DNA from: JALOLG01 sp963776935
GTDB taxonomy: Bacteria; Actinomycetota; Acidimicrobiia; Acidimicrobiales; Ilumatobacteraceae
Direction of reading: 5' to 3'
DNA length: 64,000 nucleotides
Assembly: GCA_963776935.1 (NCBI GenBank)
Contig: CAVZOP010000014.1
Span: 1 to 64,000, forward strand
How positions within the stretch are numbered: the stretch's first letter is position 1; every line of letters begins with the position of its first letter. The position numbers and the translations under genes are program-made. This document shows positions 16,827-25,417 of the stretch, in pieces. The notes under the pieces are model-generated. The model was not told where the DNA came from, made no database searches, and saw nothing but the letters and a program-made list of their open reading frames with translations.

Positions 16827-19462
16827 GTCGCTCGACCGTCGCCGAGTCGCGTGTCGCAGCGCAGGAGGACGGAGCGCTGAGCGTGGAGTACCGCTATCCC
16901 GGCTCCCCTCCGTTCGCCGACACCGAGCTCGGCCGCCTCGTTTTCCACGGTCGCGGCCGCGAGATCGACGAGGTGCTGCACTCGATCCTCAGCTTCGACC
17001 TCCTCGTCGTGTACGCCATCTCGGGGCTCGGCAAGACGTCGCTGTTGTCGGCGGGCGTGTTCGAGCGCCTCCGCGAGCATGGTCTGTTCCCGGTGATGAT
17101 GCGGCTCAACGACCCGGCCACGTCCCCGGTCGAGCTGATCGACTCGCGCATCCGCGAGGCCGGCTTGGCGGCACCGGAGATCACGGTGATGCGTAGCCCG
17201 GTCGCGCTTGCCCTCGCTGACGGTGAGGCCGATTTGCCCGTGACCGGCCTGTGGGATCTGCTCGGCACGCTTGAGATCTGGCGGGACAACGCGCTGCTGC
17301 GTCCGGTGCTCGTCTTCGACCAGTTCGAAGAGCTGTTCACGCTCGGATGGGACGATGCGCAGCGAGCCGGTTTCATCGCCGACCTGGGCCAGGTCATCCG
17401 TCGCCACCGCTCCATTCCGGACGGCGGTGATCCCAGCACCGACGCGCTCGCCGCCGTGCCACCGCCGAACGTGAAGATCGTGCTCATCATCCGGGAGGAC
17501 TTCCTCGGCGAGTTGGAGGCGCTCGCCGCCGACGTGCCGACGATCCTGGCGCACCGCTTCCGCCTCGACGCGCTGCACCCGGACCAGGCGAAGGCCGCCA
17601 TCTGCGAACCCGCCGCCGTCGACGACGATCGCCTCGCCTCGCCTCGCTTCCGCTACACCGACCCAGCCGCACAGGCGATCGTGGAATTCCTCGGCGCGAG
17701 GCAGGCACATGGTCGCGCCGCCCGCTCGGGCATGATCGACCCCTGCCAGTTGCAGCTCATCTGCCAACACGTCGAGCGCGCGATCCTGCCGGAGCGGGCC
17801 GCCGGCGTTGACGCGGACGTTGTCGTCGAGATCACGGAGGCCGATCTCGGCGGTCGCGACGGGCTCGAGCGGATCCTGAGCGACTTCTACCGTCGCGAGG
17901 TACTGGCCTTCGCGCCGCGGCAACGACGTCTCGTCCGGGCGTTGTGCGAGACGGGTCTCATCAACCAGAACCGCCGTCGGCTGAGCCTCGAGGAAGGCGA
18001 GATCGCGGATCGCTTCCACGTGGACAAGGCGATGCTCGACGCGCTGGTGTCGCGCCGGCTGCTGCGGTCGGAGCCGAGGGTCGGCAGCGTCTACTACGAG
18101 CTCGCCCACGACTCGCTGACGACGCCCATCTTGGCGTACCGCGACGCGCAGCGAGCGGCGCGACGGCGCCGCGTCCGATGGTGGATCGCCGGCATGGTCG
18201 GCCTCGCGCTCGCGGTCGTGGCGGTCGTGGCCTACGAGGCGGACGACGGCGCCGAGCCGCAGGTCGTCGCCCGCCCCGTCGACATTGGTTCCGGCGAGGT
18301 GCTCGAGGGCTCGATGACCGCGAACGCGTTCCATGTCGAGGTGGATCGCAGTCAGCCGCTGCAGATCGAGGTCACCCCGAACGATGGCGAGGACCTCACG
18401 CTGCAGGTCACGTACCCCAGCGGGGCGACCGAAGAGGTGCGGCCCGACGCCGACTCCACGATCCGACACGTGGTCCTCGCCACGGCGCTGGGCACATACC
18501 ATCTCGACGTGACCGGCACCGCCGACGCCACGTTCGGCCTGACGGTGCAGCCGTCACCGTCGATCCCGCCGGTCGTCATCGACGAGGCGATCAGCGAGCT
18601 CATCACGGACGACGCGCCGCGCAGGACGTTCGAGTTCGCCCCGACCGATGACCGCCCGGTCGAGCTGGCGGTGGTGCCGAGCCCGCAGCTCGACGTGGTG
18701 TTGGAGGTGACCGGTCCCGACGGTGTGGCGTCGCGCATCGACCAGTTCGGGAAGGGTCTCGAGGAGACGTTCGCGATGAGCGGCATCGTCGACGGTCCGT
18801 TCATCGTGGACGTGTCAGCGGCAGGCTCGACGGGCACGTTCGAGCTGTCGGCGACGCCGCTGCCACTCGTGACGATCGAACCGGGCAAGCCGCACCGCGG
18901 CAGGATCGACGAGCCCGGCGACATCGTGGTGATCGAGATCGACCAGCCGAGCGGGTCCTTCACGCTCGTCGAGCTGTTCCCGTCGGCGTCGCTGGACGGA
19001 GTGATCGAGGTGGAGATGGCGACGTCCCTCCAACCGGACACCTCCGATAGCGGCGGTGCCGGCAACCCCGAGGTGACGGTCGTGCCTAACTTCGCGTCCC
19101 GGCGCAGCCGGGCAATCGTCACGGGCTACGACGTCTCGACGGGTGCGTTCGACCTGCGGACGAGCCCGGTCCCCGTGTCGACGGCGACGGTCGGGCACGA
19201 CATCGGTGGCGTGCTGTCCCAGTCCACACCCGTCGTGGTCTACGAGGTGCGCGTCGACGACGCGGGCGAGTACGAGCTCGCGCTGGAGGCCGACGACGAG
19301 CTCGACGCGTCCGCCACGGTGATCTCCGAGGCGGGCGACTTCCTCCTCACGACCAACGACGCGACGTCCGGCGGTCTGCCCGCGGGCACGTTCTGGGTGG
19401 GCGTCGCCAGCGAGGCGCACGCGACGGGCGGCTTCGAGCTGAGGTTGACTCGCACGGCGTGA
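16823..19462 (+). CDS. nSTAND1 ATPase with one membrane helix and PPC-like beta-rich C-terminal region
   Basis: The product has 879 residues and is intact. Its ATG overlaps the stop of the SIR2-TIR gene (ATGA), so the two are translationally coupled. Residues of about 25-330 form a novel STAND NTPase 1 domain: Walker A AISGLGKTS (65-73), Walker B VLVFDQFEELFTL (162-174, the hallmark of the family), then VKIVLIIREDFLGELE as sensor 1. A winged-helix/helical segment follows to about 445, including YELAHDSLTTPIL. A basic stop (ARRRRVRWW) precedes one transmembrane helix (about 452-473). The remaining 400 residues are beta-rich, with repeated PPC-like modules (GSMTANAFHVEVDRSQPLQI, then GKPHRGRIDEPGDIVVIEID, then SQSTPVVVYEVRVDDAGEYE). 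By the positive-inside rule the ATPase is cytosolic and the repeats lie outside. nSTAND1 proteins usually carry WD40 or TPR sensors, so this arrangement is unusual. Confidence 0.8.
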   Translation: MSRSTVAESRVAAQEDGALSVEYRYPGSPPFADTELGRLVFHGRGREIDEVLHSILSFDLLVVYAISGLGKTSLLSAGVFERLREHGLFPVMMRLNDPATSPVELIDSRIREAGLAAPEITVMRSPVALALADGEADLPVTGLWDLLGTLEIWRDNALLRPVLVFDQFEELFTLGWDDAQRAGFIADLGQVIRRHRSIPDGGDPSTDALAAVPPPNVKIVLIIREDFLGELEALAADVPTILAHRFRLDALHPDQAKAAICEPAAVDDDRLASPRFRYTDPAAQAIVEFLGARQAHGRAARSGMIDPCQLQLICQHVERAILPERAAGVDADVVVEITEADLGGRDGLERILSDFYRREVLAFAPRQRRLVRALCETGLINQNRRRLSLEEGEIADRFHVDKAMLDALVSRRLLRSEPRVGSVYYELAHDSLTTPILAYRDAQRAARRRRVRWWIAGMVGLALAVVAVVAYEADDGAEPQVVARPVDIGSGEVLEGSMTANAFHVEVDRSQPLQIEVTPNDGEDLTLQVTYPSGATEEVRPDADSTIRHVVLATALGTYHLDVTGTADATFGLTVQPSPSIPPVVIDEAISELITDDAPRRTFEFAPTDDRPVELAVVPSPQLDVVLEVTGPDGVASRIDQFGKGLEETFAMSGIVDGPFIVDVSAAGSTGTFELSATPLPLVTIEPGKPHRGRIDEPGDIVVIEIDQPSGSFTLVELFPSASLDGVIEVEMATSLQPDTSDSGGAGNPEVTVVPNFASRRSRAIVTGYDVSTGAFDLRTSPVPVSTATVGHDIGGVLSQSTPVVVYEVRVDDAGEYELALEADDELDASATVISEAGDFLLTTNDATSGGLPAGTFWVGVASEAHATGGFELRLTRTA

Positions 19463-19906
19463 CCGACGGGAGGCGCAGCGACCCGTCCGGAACGTCGTAC
19501 CCTTCGTGGGCCGGCGGGGCGTTCCTCCCGTGAGTCGCCCCCCGATCCCACCCCCTGTTGGCGCGCGAGAAATCCCTGTTGGCCCGCTGGTGTTGCACGA
19601 GCTGTGAGGTCGGTCGTTGGCGAGTCGTCGGATGGGTGCCGGTGGTACTCGAATGCCCGGCTCATCGCTGAGATCCACGTGCACGTCGAGGCGGGCCGCG
19701 GTGCCGGCCGCGAGAACGCTCCGACGGTGCATGAGCCGGTTGGCGCCGGTCGTATCGGACACCACGAGGTGGCCATAATCCGGCGCGCCGTTGCGGAAAA
19801 CCCTGAGTGGAGCGCGTCACGTTGCCCCGGCCCGGTGGCCGAGTTGGAACGGATCGGAGCCCGGGTTGGAACGCGCAGTTGTGTTGGCGCACCCGAAGGC
19901 TGGCGA

Positions 19907-19939
19907 CGCGATATCCGAATCGCGCCGTCCGATAACGCG
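19907..19939. repeat. copy of the dispersed TATCGGAC-type intergenic repeat
   Basis: Two half-sites, CGCGATATCCGAATCGCG and GTCCGATAACGCG, face each other across CC. A third unit, CATCCGATACGTGCCGG, follows about 30 bases later. Confidence 0.45.
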
Positions 19940-20369
19940 CGGCCGGACCCCGCTCGGGGCATCCGATACGTGCCGGAGTCGGACGCGGATCGCCGTTTTC
20001 GATGGTGTCCGAGAACATCACGCCGATAACGCTCAGCTCGAGCAGCCTTGGGCGTCATCGATGTGCCGGTCTGCCACGATCACGTTGGTACCAGCTGATC
20101 ACTGTCCGCGTTCAAGTGGCCGTCCGTGGATGGCCACCAGTGGGCAGATTCCGGTGGCCGCCGACAAGGTCGGCCGGCATGCCACCGAAGGTCACGTGTC
20201 GCGTCAGCCGACGGTAGTGGGGACTCCGAAACCTCGCAGACGCGTCGGCGCGACACCCATACAGCGGTCAGTCGGTCTCCGCTCGGAGCACCGCGGCCCT
20301 TCCCACACCCTTCCCAATCAGGGCGGCAAATGACGGTCACGGGGGGTCAATCGCGGTAACCGTGCGCAC

Positions 20370-20403
20370 AGCCTTCACCAGGTAGTATGCCCTGGTGAAG
20401 GCT
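20370..20403 (-). terminator. strong hairpin downstream of tRNA-Arg
   Basis: A perfect 13-bp inverted repeat, AGCCTTCACCAGG and CCTGGTGAAGGCT, is separated by TAGTATGC. It lies 11 bases past the 3' end of the leftward tRNA, where a terminator is expected. No T-run follows on the transcribed strand, as is common in GC-rich Actinobacteria. Confidence 0.6.
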
Positions 20404-20414
20404 GATTTGTAGGG

Positions 20415-20487
20415 TGCCCCCGGCAGGATTCGAACCTGCGGCCTGCGGTTTAGGAAACCGATGCTCTATCCCCTGAGCTACGGGAGC
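20415..20487 (-). tRNA. tRNA-Arg (CCT anticodon)
   Basis: This is a 73-base cloverleaf on the minus strand. The acceptor stem GCTCCCG pairs with CGGGGGC (one G-T pair). The D-arm reads GCTCAGGGGATAGAGC, the anticodon loop TTTCCTAAA gives CCT, and the T-arm is GCAGGTTCGAATCCTGC. The discriminator is A, and CCA is not encoded. It would read AGG codons. Confidence 0.95.
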
Positions 20488-20552
20488 GGGACGTGGGTGC
20501 CACGTTCCGCATGAGTCTCCGCGGTTCCCAGCACGACGAGGATCATACGAAG

Positions 20553-21011
20553 ATGAGCCCTGTGTATCCCCGACGGGGGCCAGTGGGTCTGGTCCACGTG
20601 GAGCGCATCTCGACGACCAGACGGGGCATCTCGGCGGCCCACCCGCGCGAGTTGAGCGCCGACGACGGGGCGCTGATCCGCGCACGGCGGTGCCGACTCG
20701 AAGCGTGGTTCGTCATCGCGCTCCACGGCGGCCTGGCCGGCGTCTTCATCGTCAACGCCCTCATCGCCTGGCTGCAGCCCGGCGACTTCGTCGACCTCGT
20801 TTCGCACAGCGTGCTGGCCAGATGGTGTCCGGTCGAACCCGGACGCTGGTTGGCGTGGACGATCTGTGTCAACGACCTCGTGCTCGGGATCCTGCTCCTC
20901 GTCACGATCCGCGGCCGCCGCCTGCAGGCCGCTGTTCTGGCGTGGTCCGGCGTGTGGCTGCTCGCGGTCACGGTGATCAAGGTGTCGGCGCTCGACGTTG
21001 TCACCACGTGA
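20553..21011 (+). CDS. small integral membrane protein of unknown function
   Basis: The product has about 152 residues from the ATG at 20553; an ATG at 20511 is possible but lies only 23 bases from the tRNA. Three transmembrane helices are visible: WFVIALHGGLAGVFIVNALI, then LAWTICVNDLVLGILLLVTI, then LAWSGVWLLAVTVIKVSAL. The N-terminal 60 residues are basic and cytosolic. The acidic/polar residues in helix 2 (CVND) recall DoxX-like small membrane proteins, but the match is loose. It precedes a serine hydrolase gene by 100 bases, with no clear functional link. Confidence 0.55.
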   Translation: MSPVYPRRGPVGLVHVERISTTRRGISAAHPRELSADDGALIRARRCRLEAWFVIALHGGLAGVFIVNALIAWLQPGDFVDLVSHSVLARWCPVEPGRWLAWTICVNDLVLGILLLVTIRGRRLQAAVLAWSGVWLLAVTVIKVSALDVVTT

Positions 21012-21110
21012 AAACGATCACCGGCTGGCTGTCGGCCCACATGCCCGCCGGCACTGAAACCACGAGGCCGTTCACAGCCGGTTCACACGGGGGGCTCCAT
21101 TGTCGAGCTC

Positions 21111-22829
21111 GTGCAGCGAAACCTCGCAACGCTCTTGACTGCTGCCTCGGTCCTGACGGCCTGCGGCACCGGCACCGGTCGCGACACGGGCAGCCGGCCG
21201 ACGGCTGACTCCGCGGTCGACACCGTGGCCGACGCGGCCGCGGTCAACTGCGATCCCGAGCTCGACACGACCCTGAGCGCCTGGGCCGCGGCAGGGTTCA
21301 GCGGCTCTGTCGCCATCTCGACCGACGGTGCTTTCGACTGTGTCGCCGGGTACGGGACGGCCGACGAATCCACCGACGAGCCGACCACGACCAACACGGT
21401 CTTCAGCATCGGGTCGGTCAGCAAGGCGTTCACCGCCGCGGCTGTAGTCAACCTCGTCGACGCAGGACAACTGTCGCTCGACGATCGGGCGAGTGAGATC
21501 GTCACCGACCTGACCGGCCCCGCCGCGGAGGCGACGATCGAGCAACTGCTCCTGCACACGAGCGGGCTCACCGGATCCCACGGCAGCGATCACGCGCCAC
21601 TCGACCGCGATGCCGCCGTGGCCGCGATCGGCCACCTCGAGAGCGCCTCCGAGCCGGGCACCGACTTCCTGTACTCGAACGCCGGCTACACGCTGCTGGC
21701 GCTCGTCGTCGAGGCGGCGTCCGGCACGACCTACCGGGACTACATGGTTTCCGAGATCCTGCCGCTCCCCGACGGCACCGTCGCCGGCGGGTTCTGGGAC
21801 GGAGAGCCGGCCGCACCCGGTCCGCGCGCCATCGGGTACCTCGACGACGGACCGACCGACGAGATGGGCGACTTCGGCGGTCCGCACTGGGCGCTCGATG
21901 GCAACGGCGACCTGGCGATGACAGCGGAAGCGCTCGCAACCTGGACGCACGCCCTGTTCACCGGACGTGTCGTTTCACCCGAGGCGGTGGCCATCCTCGG
22001 CGGTTCCGGTTTCGACCTGGGCGACGGAACATCGGAGACACCGGGCTGGGTGGCGTACGACGAATCGATCTTCGGCGAACCGTTCCTCGCCACCGCCGGC
22101 GGCGGGGGCGACGTCGGACACAACGCGGTCGTCGTGTGGGTCCCCGATGGCGAGCGAGTGATCGTGATCACCTCGAATGGGCCCGATGTGACGGCAGAGG
22201 ACTTGCTCCAGGCGATCGGGCCGGCGCTGTTGGCAGGCGATCCGCTGCCGCAGCCCGACCCGCCCGCCGACGACATCGATCCGGCGGATCTGGAAGCGGT
22301 CGCCGGAACCTACGAGCTCGATTCCGGCGGGTCGTTCGACGTGAAGGCACGTGACGGGCGGTTGGCGATCTCCGCCAACGGCAGCGAGGCGGTCGCGGCA
22401 TTGTTCCCCCTCCCATCTGACCGCACCGCGGGCGAGGTGGTCGCCCATGAGGAAGACGTCTTGTCGCTACTGGCCGGTGAGACTCAACAGGGTCGAGAGG
22501 AACGCGAGATCCTGGAGTCCGACTTCGGGACCATGGATGCCGTCGATCTCATCGGCACCGTCGTCGACGACGGCGAACTGCGCACGTACGTCACGATCAC
22601 CTCCGCGACGGACTCGATCACGCTGTGGTACGCCCTCGACGAAGCGGGTGGCATTGCTGCCGCCGAGGGCCCGACCGAGCCACCGACCCAGCTGTTCATC
22701 CCGTCCGGCGGCTCCTACCGGCCCGACGACCCGACCGGTACTCGCCCAGACGTCACCGTCGAGTTCGACGCAAGCCGCATGACGGTGTCCAACTCGGCGG
22801 GGACGACGGTCGCCGAGTTGGCAGCCTGA
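21111..22829 (+). CDS. beta-lactamase-family serine hydrolase, lipoprotein
   Basis: This is an exported serine hydrolase of the class C beta-lactamase/penicillin-binding superfamily, 572 residues. The GTG start gives a signal peptide with lipobox LTAC. The active-site S-x-x-K is SVSK in FSIGSVSKAFTAA (near residue 103), and the Y-x-N motif is YSN in FLYSNAGYTLLALVV. The third motif (K-T-G/H-x-G) corresponds to the GHNA region in GGGGDVGHNAVVVW. A C-terminal domain of about 180 residues (from AVAGTYELDSG) is the lipocalin-like extension often found in such esterases/D-aminopeptidases. The substrate is unknown: peptidoglycan stem peptides or esters. The two-component genes 25 bases downstream may be co-transcribed. 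Confidence 0.8.
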   Translation: MQRNLATLLTAASVLTACGTGTGRDTGSRPTADSAVDTVADAAAVNCDPELDTTLSAWAAAGFSGSVAISTDGAFDCVAGYGTADESTDEPTTTNTVFSIGSVSKAFTAAAVVNLVDAGQLSLDDRASEIVTDLTGPAAEATIEQLLLHTSGLTGSHGSDHAPLDRDAAVAAIGHLESASEPGTDFLYSNAGYTLLALVVEAASGTTYRDYMVSEILPLPDGTVAGGFWDGEPAAPGPRAIGYLDDGPTDEMGDFGGPHWALDGNGDLAMTAEALATWTHALFTGRVVSPEAVAILGGSGFDLGDGTSETPGWVAYDESIFGEPFLATAGGGGDVGHNAVVVWVPDGERVIVITSNGPDVTAEDLLQAIGPALLAGDPLPQPDPPADDIDPADLEAVAGTYELDSGGSFDVKARDGRLAISANGSEAVAALFPLPSDRTAGEVVAHEEDVLSLLAGETQQGREEREILESDFGTMDAVDLIGTVVDDGELRTYVTITSATDSITLWYALDEAGGIAAAEGPTEPPTQLFIPSGGSYRPDDPTGTRPDVTVEFDASRMTVSNSAGTTVAELAA

Positions 22830-22853
22830 GCGGTAGGCACTAGGAAGCTCGCC

Positions 22854-23524
22854 ATGCGCATCCTGCTCCTCGAAGACGGTGCCGATCTCGCCGAGATCGT
22901 CGCCCTCGGTCTTCGCAACGAGTCGTACGCGGTCGACATCGCCGGCACGTGCGCGGAGGCGGAGGACCTGCTCCGAACGACCGATTTCGACGTCGCTTGC
23001 TTCGATCTCGGCCTGCCCGACGGAAACGGGCTCGACCTCGTCCGCCGGCTCGCCGTCGACCCGGAACTCCGCCGTCCACGCCGGGTGTTGGTCCTGACCC
23101 GCGCGACGCCGTCGCCGATCGGGTCGCCGGGCTCGATGCCGGTGCCGACGACTATCTCGTCAAGCCGTTCGAATTCACCGAACTGGTCGCCCGCCTGCGG
23201 GCCCTCGGACGCCGCGGCGATGACGCCGGGTCGACGCTGAACGTCGGCGAGTTGTCGCTCGACCTCGCCGCCCACCGTGCGTGGCGATCCGGTGTCGAGC
23301 TCGAGCTCACCGCACGTGAATTCTCACTGCTGCGCTACTTCATGCACCACCCGGGTCACGTGCTGTCCGCCGAGCACCTGCTCGAACACGTGTGGGACGC
23401 CAACGCCGACCCGTTCACGTCGTCGGTCAGGGTGATCCTCAGCCGCCTGCGGAGCAAGCTCGGCGACCCGGCGCCGATCGTCACGATCACCAACGTCGGC
23501 TACCGGCTCGAGGTCGGGACGTGA
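22854..23524 (+). CDS. OmpR/PhoB-family response regulator (one frameshift)
   Basis: This is a two-component DNA-binding regulator of about 223 residues. The receiver domain (1 to about 115) has the acidic pocket LLLEDGADLAE, the phospho-acceptor Asp in DVACFDLGLPDGNG and the Lys in DDYLVKPFEFTEL. The winged-helix output domain (about 125-223) includes LTAREFSLLRYFM, VRVILSRLRSKLGD and TITNVGYRLE. A break near 23097 shifts the frame between LVLT and RDAVADRVAGLDAG; the product is otherwise of standard length. Its stop overlaps the GTG of the sensor kinase gene (GTGA), so the pair is one operon. Confidence 0.85.
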
Positions 23525-24576
23525 CTCGATCGTGGCGGTCGTTGCGGATGCAACTTGCACTGGTCGGGTTCTTCGCGATCTACGTCCCGGTCCTCCTCTT
23601 GTTCGGCGTGACGTTCGTGACCGAGACCGAGACATCGGAGACGCTTGACGGCGTCGAGGTCACCGCCGCCACCGATGTCGACCAATCGCCATGGTTGACA
23701 TGGACGGTCGTCGCGCTCGGACCGGCGGCCGCCGGATTGGCGTGGTGGTGGGCGGGACGGGCGGTGCGCCCCATCGATCGGGTACGCAGGGTCGCCGAGG
23801 ACATCGAGGGCTCCGACCTGAGCCGTCGCATCGGGCTCGATCACGGGCCGACCGAGGTGGTGGCACTCGCCGCCAGCTTCGACGCCATGCTCGGTCGGCT
23901 CGAACACGCAGCCGAGACACAGCGCCAACTGATCGAGGAGGCGAGCCACGAACTGCGCACTCCATTGTCGGTGTTGACGGCGAACGCCGATGTCACGCTC
24001 GCCCACCCGGACCCGACCATCGAGATCTACCGGCAGGGACTGGAACGATCCCGGTCCGCGAGCGTACGGCTGCGACGCACGATCGACGAACTACTCGTGG
24101 ACGCCCGCGGACGCGCTCGCACGATCGATCGACAGCCGGCCGACCTGATGACCATCGTCCGGGAGATCGTCGACGATGCATTCGTACTCGCCAGCGCCGA
24201 GCAGGTCGGACTATCACTCGACGGGCCATCGAGCGCACCCTGTTCACTCGACGAGGCGACGGTGCGGCGCGCCGTCTCCAACCTCGTCGACAACGCGATC
24301 ACACATGCGCCGCCCGGCTCATCCGTGGAGATCGATGTCGCGATCACCGAGGCCGACGCCCTCGTGACCGTGACCGACCACGGTGCCGGCGTGCCGGCCG
24401 ACGATCAGGCCCATGTCTTCGAGCGCTTCTGGCACGGCGGGCACGACTCCCACGGCTCCGGCCTCGGTCTGCCGATCGCCAGACAGGTCGCGCTGGCCCA
24501 CGGTGGCGATCTCACGCTGATGTCGCCCGGTCCGACCGGCGACGGTTGCGAGTTCCGCCTCAGCCTTCGCCGATGA
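23521..24576 (+). CDS. two-component sensor histidine kinase
   Basis: This membrane sensor kinase has 351 residues and is intact. Two transmembrane helices (about 12-32 and 60-80) flank a short 28-residue extracytoplasmic loop, so it probably senses within the membrane or through a partner. A HAMP linker (about 80-135) follows. The H-box is EEASHELRTPL (His near residue 145), the N-box NLVDNAITHAPP, G1 DHGAGVPADD and G2 GSGLGLPIARQ. It is the cognate partner of the preceding response regulator, translationally coupled by a 4-base overlap. The signal is unknown. Confidence 0.9.
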   Translation: MTRSWRSLRMQLALVGFFAIYVPVLLLFGVTFVTETETSETLDGVEVTAATDVDQSPWLTWTVVALGPAAAGLAWWWAGRAVRPIDRVRRVAEDIEGSDLSRRIGLDHGPTEVVALAASFDAMLGRLEHAAETQRQLIEEASHELRTPLSVLTANADVTLAHPDPTIEIYRQGLERSRSASVRLRRTIDELLVDARGRARTIDRQPADLMTIVREIVDDAFVLASAEQVGLSLDGPSSAPCSLDEATVRRAVSNLVDNAITHAPPGSSVEIDVAITEADALVTVTDHGAGVPADDQAHVFERFWHGGHDSHGSGLGLPIARQVALAHGGDLTLMSPGPTGDGCEFRLSLRR

Positions 24577-24590
24577 CGGACGCGGCTCGG

Positions 24591-24605
24591 CACCTCACGG
24601 AGGTG
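24591..24605. terminator. small hairpin between convergent genes
   Basis: The inverted repeat CACCTC-ACG-GAGGTG lies between the stops of the kinase gene and the leftward N-acetyltransferase gene and includes the latter's stop codon. It has only a 6-bp stem and no T-run, so the call is tentative. Confidence 0.35.
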
Positions 24606-25402
24606 TGATGCCGAATCGATCCTCCAGGACACCCGGCCACTCCTCGGGCGTCACCGGCTCGTCGACGAACGACAGGTCGTCCTGGCGCGTGCGAAGTCGG
24701 TCGGCGTGCAGCGTGAGACGCCCGCCCTTCGCCGACGTCGCCCGCGTCACGAGCGGCTTCTCCGTCCAGTTCAGCCCCGGCTCGGTCTGCAGGTACCTGC
24801 TGCGGGCATCGAAGTCGGCCAGCGCCCGCGGGTGCAACGACGCTTCGTACTGCAGTTCCCACACGGTCTCGCCGTCGAAGCGCTCGACGCCGCTCGATGA
24901 GGCGCAGCGAGTCGGCGGTGGTCTCGATCCGCACCGGGCGCGGTCGGGTCTTGTACTCGCCCGGCTCGGCGGGGATCGGCGCGAGCGCGCAGTCCCCCCA
25001 TCCCACGTCGACGAGGTAGCGGTCGGTGCCCACCCGGACGAGGAGCGCGAGATGGTCGAAGTCGGCGCTGAGCCCACCCGTGCCGGGCTCGAACGTGCGA
25101 CTCGACAGCCGGGCGACGCGGTAGCCGAGCTGCTCGAGCAGCGCCCCGAAGCACCCGTTGAGCTCGTAGCACCACCCACCGCGCCGGCGGTCGACGATCT
25201 TCTGGAACGACCAGTTGACGTCGACTCGCACGCCGCGCCGATGGAACACGTCGAGGTTCTCGAACGGCACGTTGATGAGGTGGCCGAGCTGGAGCTTGCG
25301 CAGGGTGTTGACGGTCGGCGCCCGACGACCGGTGTACCCGATGCGAGCGAGATAGCGGTCCACGCCGTCGTTGCGGACTTCGCCAACCTTCGCACCGGTC
25401 AC
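24595..25402 (-). CDS. arylamine N-acetyltransferase (one frameshift)
   Basis: This enzyme transfers acetyl from acetyl-CoA to arylamines or related nucleophiles. It has about 269 residues, normal for the family. The catalytic triad is visible: Cys78 in RGGWCYELN, His117 in FDHLALLV and Asp132 in VDVGWGD. The N-terminal pattern LQLGHLINVPFENLDV is diagnostic. The frame shifts near 24890, between TADSLRLIERR and VERFDGETVWELQYEASLHP, and the protein ends at 24595 with EDRFGITPP. It lies 15 bases downstream of the TRIC-type channel gene on the same strand, so they may be co-transcribed. Confidence 0.85.
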
Positions 25403-25417
25403 GGCAACCGAACGTAT

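Larger units (their letters stand above)
19463..20414. other. long intergenic stretch between nSTAND gene and tRNA-Arg
   Basis: These 950 bases hold no gene I can support. Open frames on both strands lack family patterns and start signals. They contain dispersed-repeat copies (19907-19939 and one near 20020) and, at the right end, a perfect hairpin next to the tRNA. Such a large empty spacer after a defence-like unit could be the remnant of a lost gene. Confidence 0.45.

Noticed and set aside
16658..18502. 614-residue open frame antisense to the nSTAND gene
   Set aside because: No recognisable domains; the sense strand has exact Walker A and DQFEELFT motifs.
19463..20414. Mobile element or phage attachment site next to tRNA-Arg
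   Set aside because: No integrase, no direct repeat of the tRNA 3' end and no transposase remnant could be found in the window.
22854..23524. Programmed frameshifting as the reason for split genes
   Set aside because: Breaks occur in both directions, at unrelated positions in unrelated families, without slippery heptamers or a following structure; indel error is simpler.
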